Assembly (NCBI RefSeq): GCF_003568665.1
Contig: NZ_QXMH01000005.1
Location: forward strand, 186,001-250,000
Direction of reading: 5' to 3'
DNA from: Chitinophaga alhagiae
Lineage (GTDB): Bacteria; Bacteroidota; Bacteroidia; Chitinophagales; Chitinophagaceae
DNA: 64,000 bases
The position numbers were made by a program, and so were the translations under genes. Positions 25,276-34,379 of the stretch are shown piece by piece. The first letter of the stretch is position 1. The number at the start of each line of letters is the position of its first letter. The notes beneath the pieces were generated by a model, which searched no databases, was not told the origin of the DNA, and saw only the letters and a program-made list of their open reading frames with translations.

Positions 25276-26133
25276 TCACTTTTCCCGGAAACCGGTAGGG
25301 GTCAGCCCTGTTTGGCCCCTGAAGAAGTTGGAAAAATATGCCTGGTCGGCAAAGCCCAGTTCGAAAGCGATTTCCTTAATGGAAAGGCTGGTACCCTGGA
25401 GCAATCTTTTGGCCTCTGTGCATACGCGCTGCTGTATGCACTGCGTGGCGGATACCTTCAGGTTTTTCTTGCAGAGGATATTGAGGTAATTGGCGGAGAT
25501 GTGCAGCTTTTCAGCATAGAAGGCAACAAACTTCTGCTCCCTGAAAAACTCGTCTATGAGCATATTGAACTTTGCCAGCCTGGGATTTGACTGGTATACT
25601 TTAAACTCGGTGAAGTTGCTTTCCGCTTCCCTGCTCACAATGGCCGCAATAACGGCCGCGCGTGCGCTGATCAGGTGCCGGAGGGAATTGTCTGCTTTCA
25701 GCTCATCCCTGATGGCATTAAATTCATAATGCAACAGCCTGAAAGCGCTGTCTGTCAGCTGGATGACCGGGTGGTTCTGGTAGTTGGTGAACGAAAAACG
25801 GAAGAAGGGCGCAAACTGTTCCAGGAATGCTTTTTCTATCATCAGCTGATAACCTGCGGAGCCGCTCTCAATGTGCCATGTATGTACCTGACCGGGAAAC
25901 AATACATGTACCTGCCGGTTGCCGATGCGGTAGTCTGTAGAATCTATGGTATGTACGCCCCGCGCCCGGTCAAACAGGATGATGATAAAAAAATCGTGCT
26001 GATGAGGCTCGTCTATATGCTTTTCTCCGTGCAGGTAGTTGAACAACAACTCCTCCCGCCCGGCCTCCTGGCCCTCCCTGTACCCATGAAGGCCTATAAC
26101 GGGCACTACCCTGTCATCTTTACTCGTACGCAT
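25276..26133 (-). CDS. AraC-family regulator with N-terminal cupin-like domain
   Basis: This 285-residue protein has an N-terminal sensing domain with HIDEPHQHDFFIIILFDRARG and HVLFPGQVHTWHIE, and a C-terminal AraC double helix-turn-helix (SLSIKEIAFELGFADQAYFSNFFRGQTGLTPTGFREK). It is on the same strand as the twin amidohydrolases, 87 bases upstream of the exported one, and is their likely activator. It is divergent from the sulfatase at 26231. Confidence 0.92.
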   Translation of the reverse strand: MRTSKDDRVVPVIGLHGYREGQEAGREELLFNYLHGEKHIDEPHQHDFFIIILFDRARGVHTIDSTDYRIGNRQVHVLFPGQVHTWHIESGSAGYQLMIEKAFLEQFAPFFRFSFTNYQNHPVIQLTDSAFRLLHYEFNAIRDELKADNSLRHLISARAAVIAAIVSREAESNFTEFKVYQSNPRLAKFNMLIDEFFREQKFVAFYAEKLHISANYLNILCKKNLKVSATQCIQQRVCTEAKRLLQGTSLSIKEIAFELGFADQAYFSNFFRGQTGLTPTGFREK

Positions 26134-26230
26134 GATACCGGCTTATTCGATTTGTGAAATTTATAAAAAAATGGCGATAAATGCAGCAGAAACACCATTG
26201 CCGCCCCGCAAATTATTCTATCTTACAGGG

Positions 26231-27661
26231 ATGCAAACCGTTCTCCTTTTCAGCCGTGCTGTACTACGGGCTGCCTTCCGCTCTGGGCGCATGCTCCTGC
26301 TGGCCGCCCTTACCCTTCTTGCCGGCACGGCCGCGGCGCAGCGCCCCAACATCATCCTGATAGTGGCGGATGACCTGGGCTGGAGAGACCTGGGTTTTAT
26401 GGGCAGCCACTTCTATGAAACCCCTCAACTGGATAAGCTGGCCAAACAAAGCCTGGTATTCACCAACGGCTATGCCGCGGCCGCTAACTGCGCCCCCAGC
26501 AGGGCCTGCATGTTGACGGGGCTTAACACGCCGCGCCACGGCATCTATACCGTTGGCAAATCTGACCGCGGCAACGCCAAAACGAGAAAGATCATTCCCA
26601 CGCCCAATACAACTGTGCTGGACCACCGCTTTCCCACCCTGCCCGCCATGCTGCAACAGGCCGGCTACCATACCGCCATCATCGGCAAATGGCACCTGAG
26701 CAGCAACCCGCTGCTCCACGGCTTTGACTATAACAGGGGCGGTACGCACCAGGGGCATCCGCCGTCTTACTTTTCGCCTTACAAAATTCCTACCCTCACA
26801 GACGGCGCGCCGGGTGAATACCTGACAGACCGGCTTACCAGTGAAGCGGTCAGCTTCCTGGAGGAGAACAGGAAAAAGGCTTTCTTTCTCTATCTTCCCT
26901 ATTACGCTGTACACACGCCTTTGCAGGCCCCTGCTGCGCTGGTAGAAAAATATGAGCGCAAGCCCAAAGTACCGGGACAGGCCAATCCCGTGTATGCCGC
27001 CATGGTAGAGAACATGGACATGAACATCGGGCGCCTGTTAACGAAGCTGCAAGCACTGGGCCTGGACAGCAACACGCTGGTGATCTTTACATCAGATAAT
27101 GGCGGCATCAGGGCTACCTCTCACCAATCTCCGCTGCGGGCGGGCAAAGGCTCCTATTACGAAGGCGGTATCAGGGTACCGCTGGTCTTTCGCTGGCCGG
27201 GGCATATCCAACCGGGCACTTCAGCGGTGCCGGTCACGAATATGGACTTTTTCCCCACCCTGCTCAACCTGCTTTCCATCAACACCAACGCCCCGGAGCT
27301 GGACGGGCAAAGCATTCTGCCGGTGCTCCAGGGTGGAACCATGGCCGCAAGGCCCCTGTTCTGGCACTTCCCCGTTTACCTGGAGGCGTACAACCGGCAG
27401 GAAGATGAAGCCCGCGACCCATTGTTCCGCACCCGGCCGGGCAGTTGCGTACGGTATGGCCACTGGAAGCTGCTGCAGTACTTTGAGGACAATGACCTTG
27501 AGCTGTACAACCTGCAAACAGACCCCGGCGAACAGCATAACCTGGCCGCTTCGCAACCGCAAATGCTGGCAAAGCTGAAAGGTATGCTGGAACAATGGCA
27601 ACAGGCCGCTAAGGCCCCCATTCCCCGGCAGCGCAACCCGCAATATGCGGGGGGCAACTAA
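26231..27661 (+). CDS. Sulfatase, formylglycine type
   Basis: This exported sulfatase of about 476 residues has the metal motif PNIILIVADDLGWRDLG and the maturation site NCAPSRACMLTG, with the cysteine that is converted to formylglycine (CxPSR). Later it shows IIGKWHLSSNPLLHGFD, VIFTSDNGG and LRAGKGSYYEGGIRVP. The substrate is a sulfated carbohydrate or similar; which one is unknown. The start is uncertain among ATGs at 26171, 26231 and 26291, all of which leave the LLLAALTLLAGTAAAQ signal region. A second sulfatase lies at 49733. Confidence 0.9.
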   Translation: MQTVLLFSRAVLRAAFRSGRMLLLAALTLLAGTAAAQRPNIILIVADDLGWRDLGFMGSHFYETPQLDKLAKQSLVFTNGYAAAANCAPSRACMLTGLNTPRHGIYTVGKSDRGNAKTRKIIPTPNTTVLDHRFPTLPAMLQQAGYHTAIIGKWHLSSNPLLHGFDYNRGGTHQGHPPSYFSPYKIPTLTDGAPGEYLTDRLTSEAVSFLEENRKKAFFLYLPYYAVHTPLQAPAALVEKYERKPKVPGQANPVYAAMVENMDMNIGRLLTKLQALGLDSNTLVIFTSDNGGIRATSHQSPLRAGKGSYYEGGIRVPLVFRWPGHIQPGTSAVPVTNMDFFPTLLNLLSINTNAPELDGQSILPVLQGGTMAARPLFWHFPVYLEAYNRQEDEARDPLFRTRPGSCVRYGHWKLLQYFEDNDLELYNLQTDPGEQHNLAASQPQMLAKLKGMLEQWQQAAKAPIPRQRNPQYAGGN

Positions 27662-27715
27662 CGTTGTACTGCGTGCCGAAGTGGCTAAACTTCAGTAAAT
27701 TCGAGTTGAGGTCTC

Positions 27716-28504
27716 ATGAAATATTACACCATACCACCACCGGCACATTTAACGGACTATGTGGGGTTCTTCTGGGTTTTTGAAGGCGCCGGCTCAACGG
27801 CTGCTCCCTATTTTCACAGAACATTGGCCAATGTGTGCCCGGAACTGGTTTTTCATTATCAGGGCGCTTTCAGTGAGCTGTCTGCCAACAGCCGGCTAAG
27901 CAGTATTTTTGAGACCGGGCTTCATGCACAAACAAAACACTTCCGGCAGTTTATTGTCAGCAAGCCATTCGGGATGTTTGGCGTATACCTCTATCCACAG
28001 GCATTGAGCACATTGTTCGGCATTCCCGCCATTGGCTTCACAGACCAGCGGCCGGAGCTTTCTGTGCTGTTAGGGAAACAGGAGAACGGCCTTACAGAGC
28101 GGATGCTCTGCGCGGCAGACAATACTGAACGGGTGGCTATCATCACCGCCTTCCTGGAAAAACGCCTGCAGCCGTTCAAACGGCCGGAGATCAGGAAGGC
28201 GGTGAACTTTATTCTAAAAAAGAAGGGGCGTGTAAATATCCCTCAACTGGCACTGCAATGCCACTCCTCTCTCCGGCAATTTGAACGGAATTTCAAGGAA
28301 CATGCCGGGTTCACCCCCAAAAAGTTTGCCCGGATTGCCCGCTTCTACGCCTTAACGGAAGAGGCCGCGGGCAGCCCGCTTACCCTCTCGCAAATGGCCC
28401 ATCACTACGGCTATTTTGACCAGTCTCACTTCATTGCGGACTTCAGGGAATTTTCCGGACTGTCTCCCAAAGAATGGCTCTATACGGTACCTCATTGGAC
28501 GTAG
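27716..28504 (+). CDS. AraC-family regulator with DUF6597-like N-terminus
   Basis: This 262-residue protein begins YYTIPPPAHLTDYVGFFWVFEG, the N-terminus common to a large Bacteroidota AraC group. It ends with the double helix-turn-helix SLRQFERNFKEHAGFTPKKFARIARF and LSQMAHHYGYFDQSHFIADFREFSGLSPKEWL. The effector is unknown. Its nearest possible target is the VOC protein 72 bases downstream. Confidence 0.9.
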   Translation: MKYYTIPPPAHLTDYVGFFWVFEGAGSTAAPYFHRTLANVCPELVFHYQGAFSELSANSRLSSIFETGLHAQTKHFRQFIVSKPFGMFGVYLYPQALSTLFGIPAIGFTDQRPELSVLLGKQENGLTERMLCAADNTERVAIITAFLEKRLQPFKRPEIRKAVNFILKKKGRVNIPQLALQCHSSLRQFERNFKEHAGFTPKKFARIARFYALTEEAAGSPLTLSQMAHHYGYFDQSHFIADFREFSGLSPKEWLYTVPHWT

Positions 28505-28576
28505 CATGAAAATGTCGTTTTTTTCCTATTCCCCGGCAGGGAAGCCGGCTAATTTTGGGTGATAAAACTTAAAGTG

Positions 28577-28957
28577 ATGAACAACAACAAACCTACCGCC
28601 GGGATCAAAAGCATGTGCATAGGGTTACCGGTAACAGACCTGGACAAAGCTGTTGCATGGTACCGGCAACTGTTCCCTGGTGTTATGGAGCTGAACCCGG
28701 CGCCGGATGTATGGGAGTTTGAGGTTATACCCGGAGGATGGTTGCAGCTTTTCCCGCATAACGGCACCAGCGCCAAACCCGTTATGGTCCGTTTCGAATC
28801 AGGGAATATAGCGGCCAGCCACCACCTGGCCACAACCATAGGCAGTAACGTGGAGGAGATTACGCTGGTACCCGGCGTTATCCGGTATTTTGATTTTTCA
28901 GATCCCTTTGGGAACCCGCTGTCTTTTTATGAGATGGTGGAGGAAAAGGAAATGTAG
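28577..28957 (+). CDS. VOC-family (glyoxalase/bleomycin-resistance fold) protein
   Basis: This 126-residue single-domain protein has SMCIGLPVTDLDKAVAWYRQLFPG, WLQLFPHNG, and RYFDFSDPFGNPLSFYEMV at the end, the beta-alpha-beta-beta-beta repeat with a terminal metal-site glutamate. The substrate is unknown. The ATG at 28577 is preferred over a GTG at 28559. An AraC gene precedes it on the same strand. Confidence 0.88.
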   Translation: MNNNKPTAGIKSMCIGLPVTDLDKAVAWYRQLFPGVMELNPAPDVWEFEVIPGGWLQLFPHNGTSAKPVMVRFESGNIAASHHLATTIGSNVEEITLVPGVIRYFDFSDPFGNPLSFYEMVEEKEM

Positions 28958-29008
28958 AAAGCCTTCAAATCATAAGACCTGAAGGTTTCTCCACATCAGT
29001 GATGGCTT

Positions 29009-29434
29009 TTACGCATTCTCCAGCGCCTTGATATCGAACTTCTTCATTTTCATAAAGACCTCCATGACCTGTTGCGACCTTTCCGGGTTGCCGAGCAGTT
29101 TGGGTAAAACGGTAGGCACTACCTGCCAGGATACGCCGAATTTATCCTTCAGCCAGCCGCAGTTGCTTTCTATGCCGCCGTCTGCCGTCAATTTTTCCCA
29201 GTAGTAGTCTATTTCCTCCTGGGTTTCGCAGTCTATTACAAATGAAACGGCTTCGTTGAACTTGAAATGCGGACCGCCGTTAAGCCCGATGAACTTTTTG
29301 CCGTCCAGTTCAAATTCTACTACCATCTGGTTGTCTGCCCTGATCTTTGAGTTCTTGAAAATACCGCAGTAGAATTTTGCTGCTGCCTGGGCCTGACCGT
29401 CAAACCAGAGGCAGGGATAGATGTTGTTTTTCAT
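29009..29434 (-). CDS. PhnB-like VOC-family protein
   Basis: This 141-residue protein belongs to the 3-demethylubiquinone-methyltransferase-like/PhnB group: PCLWFDGQAQAAAKFYCGIFKNSKI, FIGLNGGPHFKFNEAVSFVIDCETQEEIDYYWEKL and GWLKDKFGVSWQVVPTVLPKLL. Despite the name, such single-domain proteins have no proven methyltransferase activity. It lies 73 bases downstream of an AraC gene on the same strand. Confidence 0.9.
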   Translation of the reverse strand: MKNNIYPCLWFDGQAQAAAKFYCGIFKNSKIRADNQMVVEFELDGKKFIGLNGGPHFKFNEAVSFVIDCETQEEIDYYWEKLTADGGIESNCGWLKDKFGVSWQVVPTVLPKLLGNPERSQQVMEVFMKMKKFDIKALENA

Positions 29435-29507
29435 GTTGCTTTTTTTTGTTTTTATAGCACAAAGTTATACCGGGCCGGAGCGGCGGAATAGAACAAAAGT
29501 GACAAAA

Positions 29508-30284
29508 TCACGTTCCGGCAGAAGATCCGTAAGCCAGGTATTCCCCGGGCGTGAGGGCGGTAAATTCCCTGAAAGCGCGGATAAAGTGGCTCTGGTCTGC
29601 GTAGCCGTGGCTGAAAGCAATATCTGTGAGGCTTTTGAACCGGCGTTTGTTCAACTGCCGGAAAGCGGCGTTGAACTGGCTGATGCGCCTGAACCGGGTG
29701 GGGATAATGCCGATGTTCTTCTCGAAGAACCGCTGAAAGGTACGTCCGGTCATATAAAGCTCCTGCTGCACTGTTGCCAGGTTCTTTTGAGCGGGCGCAC
29801 CGGCAATCTGCTCCACGGCATATTGTATCATGCGCATGTCTGTGTTGATCCTGGTAGTAAGGCTGAAGATGTAGTTATCCAGCAGCGCCATCATTTCTCC
29901 GGCGCCGGCCGCGTTGAGCAACTGCTCCTGGAGGCCCGCCCTTATGGACGGGGGTAACAGGTTCAGGTCAATGGGGCTGTCTGTCAGCTCCTGGGCGGAA
30001 ACGCCGAACAATGCATTCAACGCGTAAGGTTTGAAGAAATAGGCGATCAGGGTAAAATTTTCCGTAATGGTGAGCGTATCGGGGAATACCGTTTGCCCGA
30101 ACAGCGTGAGGTTGTTGGTAGCGTTCCCGATTTTTCCCCTGGCCGTCTGGAACAGCAAGGTGGGCATGCCATTGGCGAAGAGCGGCAGTACAAAAGGTGT
30201 GGTTACCCGGAAGTGCTCTATAACGAGTACTTCCTGAACGTATTCCGCAATGCGGGGAGCCGGTGGCAGGTACGTAGCTATCAT
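29508..30284 (-). CDS. AraC-family regulator
   Basis: This 258-residue protein begins IATYLPPAPRIAEYVQEVLVIE and has the C-terminal double helix-turn-helix (GRTFQRFFEKNIGIIPTRFRRISQFNAAF; SLTDIAFSHGYADQSHFIRAFREFTALTPGEYL). It is of the same subgroup as the regulators at 27716 and 32958. It probably controls the PhnB-like gene directly downstream. Confidence 0.9.
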   Translation of the reverse strand: MIATYLPPAPRIAEYVQEVLVIEHFRVTTPFVLPLFANGMPTLLFQTARGKIGNATNNLTLFGQTVFPDTLTITENFTLIAYFFKPYALNALFGVSAQELTDSPIDLNLLPPSIRAGLQEQLLNAAGAGEMMALLDNYIFSLTTRINTDMRMIQYAVEQIAGAPAQKNLATVQQELYMTGRTFQRFFEKNIGIIPTRFRRISQFNAAFRQLNKRRFKSLTDIAFSHGYADQSHFIRAFREFTALTPGEYLAYGSSAGT

Positions 30285-30361
30285 ACAAACCAAAGGTAAA
30301 CTCCGGAAACATATTTATACGGGGCTGAACGCGACAATTGACGGGGGGATTTGGGCCGCTC

Positions 30362-31228
30362 TTACAACGCCCCAAACTCCTGCCGGTAATGCAACGGGCT
30401 TATCTCCATCCGCGTCTTGAACATCTTGTAAAAATGAGACACATCCCCAAACCCGCTGTCGTAGCAAATATCCGAAATGCTTTTGTCTGACTGTATAAGC
30501 TGCTGGGCGGCATAGTTGATCCGGTATTCAATGACCGTTTCCATAAAGGTTTTGCGGGTGATGCGCTTGAAGTATTTACAGAACGCGTTCGGCGTCATGC
30601 CGGCAATGGCGGCGGCCTGGTTGAGTGATACCTCTTTGCGGAAATTTTCTACCAGGTAAGCGAAGATGGGGCTGATCCGGGTTTGATTGGCGGGTGAAAG
30701 CTCCGCTATCAGCCGCTGCTGGTCAAGCAGTAGATATTCTTTCGAAACCGCCAGTTGTTGCAATATTTCCAGCAGGCGCACCAGTTTTTTGAAGTTGTTC
30801 TTTTCCGCTGCCAGCTCTCTAACCTGCGCCTGCACCTGCTTTTGCGTGTTGTTGAGGAACTGGATGCCGCTGCCGCTCCGCTGAAACAGTTGGCGGATAT
30901 TGGCCAGCTCGGCTTTGGAGAAAAAATCGCCTCCCAGGAAGTCTGGCGTGAACTGGATCACGATGGAACGCGCGGCAGGCCCGTTCTTTAAGCCCGGCTG
31001 CAGCTTCCAGCAATGCGGTACATGCGGGCCCAGCAGCACCAGGTCTCCGGCCGAAAAATCTGCCATGTTGCTGCCTGCATAGCGTTTGCCGCTTCCCTGC
31101 ACGATCCAGGTCAGTTCATATTCCGGATGAAAATGATATGGCGCGGCAAAGCCTGTTTTCCCGAACGTTCTGACCAGGAAGGAGTGGTTGCCCGCGGGCT
31201 GCAGCACTTCGTAAGATGCTTTCAGCAT
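30362..31228 (-). CDS. AraC-family regulator with cupin domain
   Basis: This 288-residue protein has an N-terminal cupin (FAAPYHFHPEYELTWIVQGSGKRYAG, LVLLGPHVPHCWK) and a C-terminal AraC domain (LNQAAAIAGMTPNAFCKYFKRITRKTFMETVIEYRI; ISDICYDSGFGDVSHFYKMFKTRMEISPLHYRQ). The frame is open to 31303, but MLKASYEVLQPAG at 31228 is the better start. It is divergent from the PhyH gene at 31355 and is its probable regulator. Confidence 0.92.
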   Translation of the reverse strand: MLKASYEVLQPAGNHSFLVRTFGKTGFAAPYHFHPEYELTWIVQGSGKRYAGSNMADFSAGDLVLLGPHVPHCWKLQPGLKNGPAARSIVIQFTPDFLGGDFFSKAELANIRQLFQRSGSGIQFLNNTQKQVQAQVRELAAEKNNFKKLVRLLEILQQLAVSKEYLLLDQQRLIAELSPANQTRISPIFAYLVENFRKEVSLNQAAAIAGMTPNAFCKYFKRITRKTFMETVIEYRINYAAQQLIQSDKSISDICYDSGFGDVSHFYKMFKTRMEISPLHYRQEFGAL

Positions 31229-31354
31229 GGCCTTTTTTATTGCAAAATAGGTATATCCGGCATAAATGGATAATATTCCCCAATAAATGACCAATTTCAG
31301 CATTGTTTACCCGCCCGGGGATGTCTTATTTCGTGCTACCAAAACTTGCCACTT

Positions 31355-32176
31355 ATGCATACAGCCACCTCCACCCTGCCCGATCTCAACAATGAAGGGG
31401 TTATCACGCCCGCGCAGGCGGAAGCCTTCCGGAAAGACGGGCATATTCTAATCAGCAATGTGCTGGACCCCGGCGAAGCCGCCGCATACCGCAACGTGAT
31501 CGGTGACGCCGCCAACCGGTACAATACAGAAAAACGGAAAATGGAAGACCGGGATACCTACGGCAAGGCCTTTCTTCAGATCATGAACTTGTGGCGGGTA
31601 GATGAACAAGTGAAGAAATTTGTGCTGGCCAGGCGCTTTGCAAAAATGGCCGCAGACCTGATGGGGGTGCAGAACGTGCGCATCTATCATGACCAGGCCC
31701 TCTTCAAGGAACCCGGCGGCGGCCCTACTCCCTGGCACCAGGACCAGTATTACTGGCCTATTGATACGCATAACACCATTACCATGTGGATGCCATTGGT
31801 AGATATTGATGTAGACATGGGCATGCTCACATTTGCCTCCGGGTCTCACAAAAACGGGGTGGTGTTTGATTATGAAATATCTGACGAATCTGAGGGTGCG
31901 TTCAATCAATACGTCAGCGAACGGCAATTTCCCGTTACCCGCGCTTCCACCATGAATGCCGGAGACGCCACCTGGCATTACGGCTATACCATTCACAGCG
32001 CGCCGGGCAATCACTCGTCCCGGATGCGGGAGGTGATGACGGTGATCTATATGGCAGACAACGCAAAGATCACCGCGCCCAAACACAAATGGCAGCGGAA
32101 TGACCATGCCACCTGGCTGATGGACCTGCCAGTGGGCGGGCCGGCCGCATCTGAGCTGAACCCGCTGGTGTTGTAG
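31355..32176 (+). CDS. Phytanoyl-CoA dioxygenase (PhyH) family oxygenase
   Basis: This 273-residue Fe(II)/2-oxoglutarate oxygenase has the iron facial triad in PTPWHQDQYYWPID (HxD) and DATWHYGYTIHSAPGNHSSRMR (distal His and the 2-oxoglutarate-binding Arg). The substrate is unknown; bacterial members hydroxylate diverse small molecules. The ATG at 31355 is used rather than a TTG at 31346. It is divergent from a cupin-AraC regulator, a frequent pairing. Confidence 0.92.
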   Translation: MHTATSTLPDLNNEGVITPAQAEAFRKDGHILISNVLDPGEAAAYRNVIGDAANRYNTEKRKMEDRDTYGKAFLQIMNLWRVDEQVKKFVLARRFAKMAADLMGVQNVRIYHDQALFKEPGGGPTPWHQDQYYWPIDTHNTITMWMPLVDIDVDMGMLTFASGSHKNGVVFDYEISDESEGAFNQYVSERQFPVTRASTMNAGDATWHYGYTIHSAPGNHSSRMREVMTVIYMADNAKITAPKHKWQRNDHATWLMDLPVGGPAASELNPLVL

Positions 32177-32177
32177 C

Positions 32178-32903
32178 CTACTCGTCTTCTTCCAATATGG
32201 CAAGATGCTTGCTGCGCACCTGCCGCCAGTCCGGCGTATCTTCCCCGTATTGTTGGAGGAGCTGCCGCAGGGCCGCGTCCTCTACCTTGCGGCCCAGGTA
32301 TTTCTGCAGGTCTGCCAGCAGCAGCAGGTATTTTGCTTTGTCCAGTCCCGTAAGGCTCTCTCCCATGGCGGTATACTTGGGCAGCATGCTTTCCGCCAGC
32401 AGTGGGTCTTCTTTGGAGTATACAACATCATACAGCACCGCAAAGGCCTTTGCATGTGCGGGCGCTTTCAGCGTGCGGAAAAAACGGTCTGCTTCGGTAG
32501 ATTTCTCTCCTATGAACAACGTATTACCGCCCGGATCTGTCAGCGTAAACCGGCGGTCTCCAACCAGGTTGCGCACCTTCGTGATCTTCGGGAAACCGGT
32601 GCGCGGTATTTTGCCGTAGTGCTGTTTCAACGCGGCGGTGAATACCCGGTTCACTTCATCAACATCCTGCACCATCAGGAAACACATGGTGGGGTTTTCA
32701 TGAGGCGCCGCTTTGCGGCTGCCGTAGAAATGCAGCTCAATGTTTCCCCGTTGCAGCGCGGCGTAAGGATTGGGAGAGGTATATACGCCCAGTACCTCAA
32801 AACCCAGCTCCCTGTAAAATGCTACCTGTACCCTGATATCCGGGCACGGCATAATGGGGATCACCTTTTCCCGGGCGCCCGTGTTGTTTTGTGTTGTTGC
32901 CAT
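32178..32903 (-). CDS. VOC-domain protein with a helical C-terminal extension
   Basis: This 241-residue protein has a first 125 residues resembling bleomycin-resistance/VOC proteins: VIPIMPCPDIRVQVAFYRELGFEVLGV, IELHFYGSRKAAP, and FTLTDPGGNTLFIGEKS at the end of the domain. About 115 residues of helical sequence follow, with no motif I recognise. Fold and sequence suggest a binding protein or enzyme for a small ligand; resistance is not established. It is upstream of no obvious operon partner. Confidence 0.8.
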   Translation of the reverse strand: MATTQNNTGAREKVIPIMPCPDIRVQVAFYRELGFEVLGVYTSPNPYAALQRGNIELHFYGSRKAAPHENPTMCFLMVQDVDEVNRVFTAALKQHYGKIPRTGFPKITKVRNLVGDRRFTLTDPGGNTLFIGEKSTEADRFFRTLKAPAHAKAFAVLYDVVYSKEDPLLAESMLPKYTAMGESLTGLDKAKYLLLLADLQKYLGRKVEDAALRQLLQQYGEDTPDWRQVRSKHLAILEEDE

Positions 32904-32957
32904 AGCCTACAAAGGTAGCTGCCGCCATTTTCCCGGAATTGTAAAAAACAGACATTT

Positions 32958-33743
32958 TCAATAGGGCATTACCGCCATATACTTGCGAGGGCTGAAACCG
33001 GAAAACTTTTTGAAATCGTTGATAAAATGGGCCTGGTCGTAATAACCGAGGTGGTGCGCCACGTCTGTTAAACTATCCAGTTTTTTATAAGACCCCAGGG
33101 AAGATTCAAAGCGGAGTATCCTTGCGTACAGTTTGGGGGTAAAGCTGGAAAACGCCCTGAACCTTCTTTCGAACTGTTTTTGGGATAAGGAGCACTCACC
33201 AGCCAGATCGCGGATGCTGACCGATCCTTTCATGCCCCTCATTCTGCGGATGGCGTGCATGATGGCGGGGTCTGCCTGCGCTACCTGTTGCCATTTTGCT
33301 TTCAGGTATTGCGTCATGATCTCCACCCGGTCGGGAAAGGTACGCCCCCGGGCCAAACTGTCAGCCAGGATAGCCGCACCGCCTGGGATCAGTTCGTCAA
33401 GGTCTATCAACTGGTTGGTCAGGCGGGATGCCGGGATGTTGAAAAAGAAAGGAACGGCATAAGAATGCAATGACACGCCGAACATGTCTGAAAAGCCGCC
33501 GGTATCTATGCGGCTATGGTTTTCTGTATGGCCTTGTACCGAAGAGAATACGGTGTTGGGTCTATGCCTGTTCCAGCCGGGAGCAAAGGCAAAAGCCAGC
33601 TCCGTAGTGGTGCAGGCCGTTGCATGGTAGCTGAAGTGCTGCTGCACGCCCGCATGCCACCGGCTGCACCAGAAATGGCTGACAAAACCCTCCAGCGCTT
33701 TGCAGGGCGGCGCAACCTCATATGTAACGGCTTCCAGGTGCAT
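32958..33743 (-). CDS. AraC-family regulator
   Basis: This 261-residue protein starts EVAPPCKALEGFVSHFWCSRW and has the usual C-terminal domain (SQKQFERRFRAFSSFTPKLYARILRFESSLG; SLTDVAHHLGYYDQAHFINDFKKFSGFSPRKYMAV). It is the fifth AraC regulator between 25 and 34 kb. The VOC-extended gene at 32178 lies 54 bases downstream on the same strand and is the likely target. Confidence 0.9.
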   Translation of the reverse strand: MHLEAVTYEVAPPCKALEGFVSHFWCSRWHAGVQQHFSYHATACTTTELAFAFAPGWNRHRPNTVFSSVQGHTENHSRIDTGGFSDMFGVSLHSYAVPFFFNIPASRLTNQLIDLDELIPGGAAILADSLARGRTFPDRVEIMTQYLKAKWQQVAQADPAIMHAIRRMRGMKGSVSIRDLAGECSLSQKQFERRFRAFSSFTPKLYARILRFESSLGSYKKLDSLTDVAHHLGYYDQAHFINDFKKFSGFSPRKYMAVMPY

Positions 33744-33834
33744 TTTTTACCGCCGGTGTTCTCCGGCAGGCCAAATATCCGAAAAGTTTTAATCTCCCCT
33801 CCCCTTGATTATTTCCTAGTTTGTAGTATCTTGT

Positions 33835-33855
33835 ACATTACATTTAATGTAATGT
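33835..33855. promoter_or_regulatory. Perfect inverted repeat over the response-regulator start codon
   Basis: ACATTACAT (33835-33843), TTA, then ATGTAATGT (33847-33855): 9-bp arms with a 3-bp loop. The GTG start of the next gene (33854) lies inside the right arm. It could be an operator or an RNA hairpin hiding the start. Confidence 0.7.
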
Positions 33856-34255
33856 GATTACCTATTCGTCTATTTTGTTGCTGGAAGATGACCCAGACGA
33901 TCAGGACCTGTTTCTTGATATTATTAAAGAAATAAGCCCGGATACACCGATTGATGTTGCTATAGCCAGGCATGGCGCGGAAGGCCTCCTGCTACTGCAG
34001 GAAAAAACGCCGGAAATAATATTCTCCGACGTAAATATGCCCGTTATGGATAGTTTCCAGTTTGCGCTGGCCCTGCACGATAATTTCCCCTCCCTGAAGA
34101 TACCCATTGTCATGATGTCTACCGCCAACCTCCGGCGGGACATTGCCTACGCCGAATTTCTGAACATATTTCATTTTATTCAGAAGCAGAACACGCGGGA
34201 AGAAATGAAAGGGAAGATACTGGAAGCGCTGGTAATGCTGTTCCCCGGGGGATAA
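33854..34255 (+). CDS. Stand-alone response-regulator receiver protein
   Basis: This 133-residue single receiver domain has the acidic pocket LLLEDDPDDQD, the phosphoacceptor aspartate in IIFSDVNMPVMD, the switch residue in VMMSTAN and the lysine in FHFIQKQN. No output domain follows. GTG at 33854 is the only plausible start, because an in-frame TAA ends at 33847. The start sits inside a perfect inverted repeat. The partner kinase is not in the window; the nearby kinase remnant at 61368 is not linked. Confidence 0.9.
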   Translation: MITYSSILLLEDDPDDQDLFLDIIKEISPDTPIDVAIARHGAEGLLLLQEKTPEIIFSDVNMPVMDSFQFALALHDNFPSLKIPIVMMSTANLRRDIAYAEFLNIFHFIQKQNTREEMKGKILEALVMLFPGG

Positions 34256-34379
34256 TTGCACACAAGGCAAAAGAGCATGCCTATACTGCTGCCGCGCGGC
34301 AGCAACGGCCATGACGTTAGGTCAAATCTTAACCCAAAATTCATATTTTACATAGCAGCAATGCCCTGTTGAATACCGT

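Noticed and set aside
28963..28988. Weak hairpin after the VOC gene (CCTTCA/TGAAGG)
   Set aside because: Only a 6-bp stem, a 12-base loop and no T-run; not convincing as a terminator.
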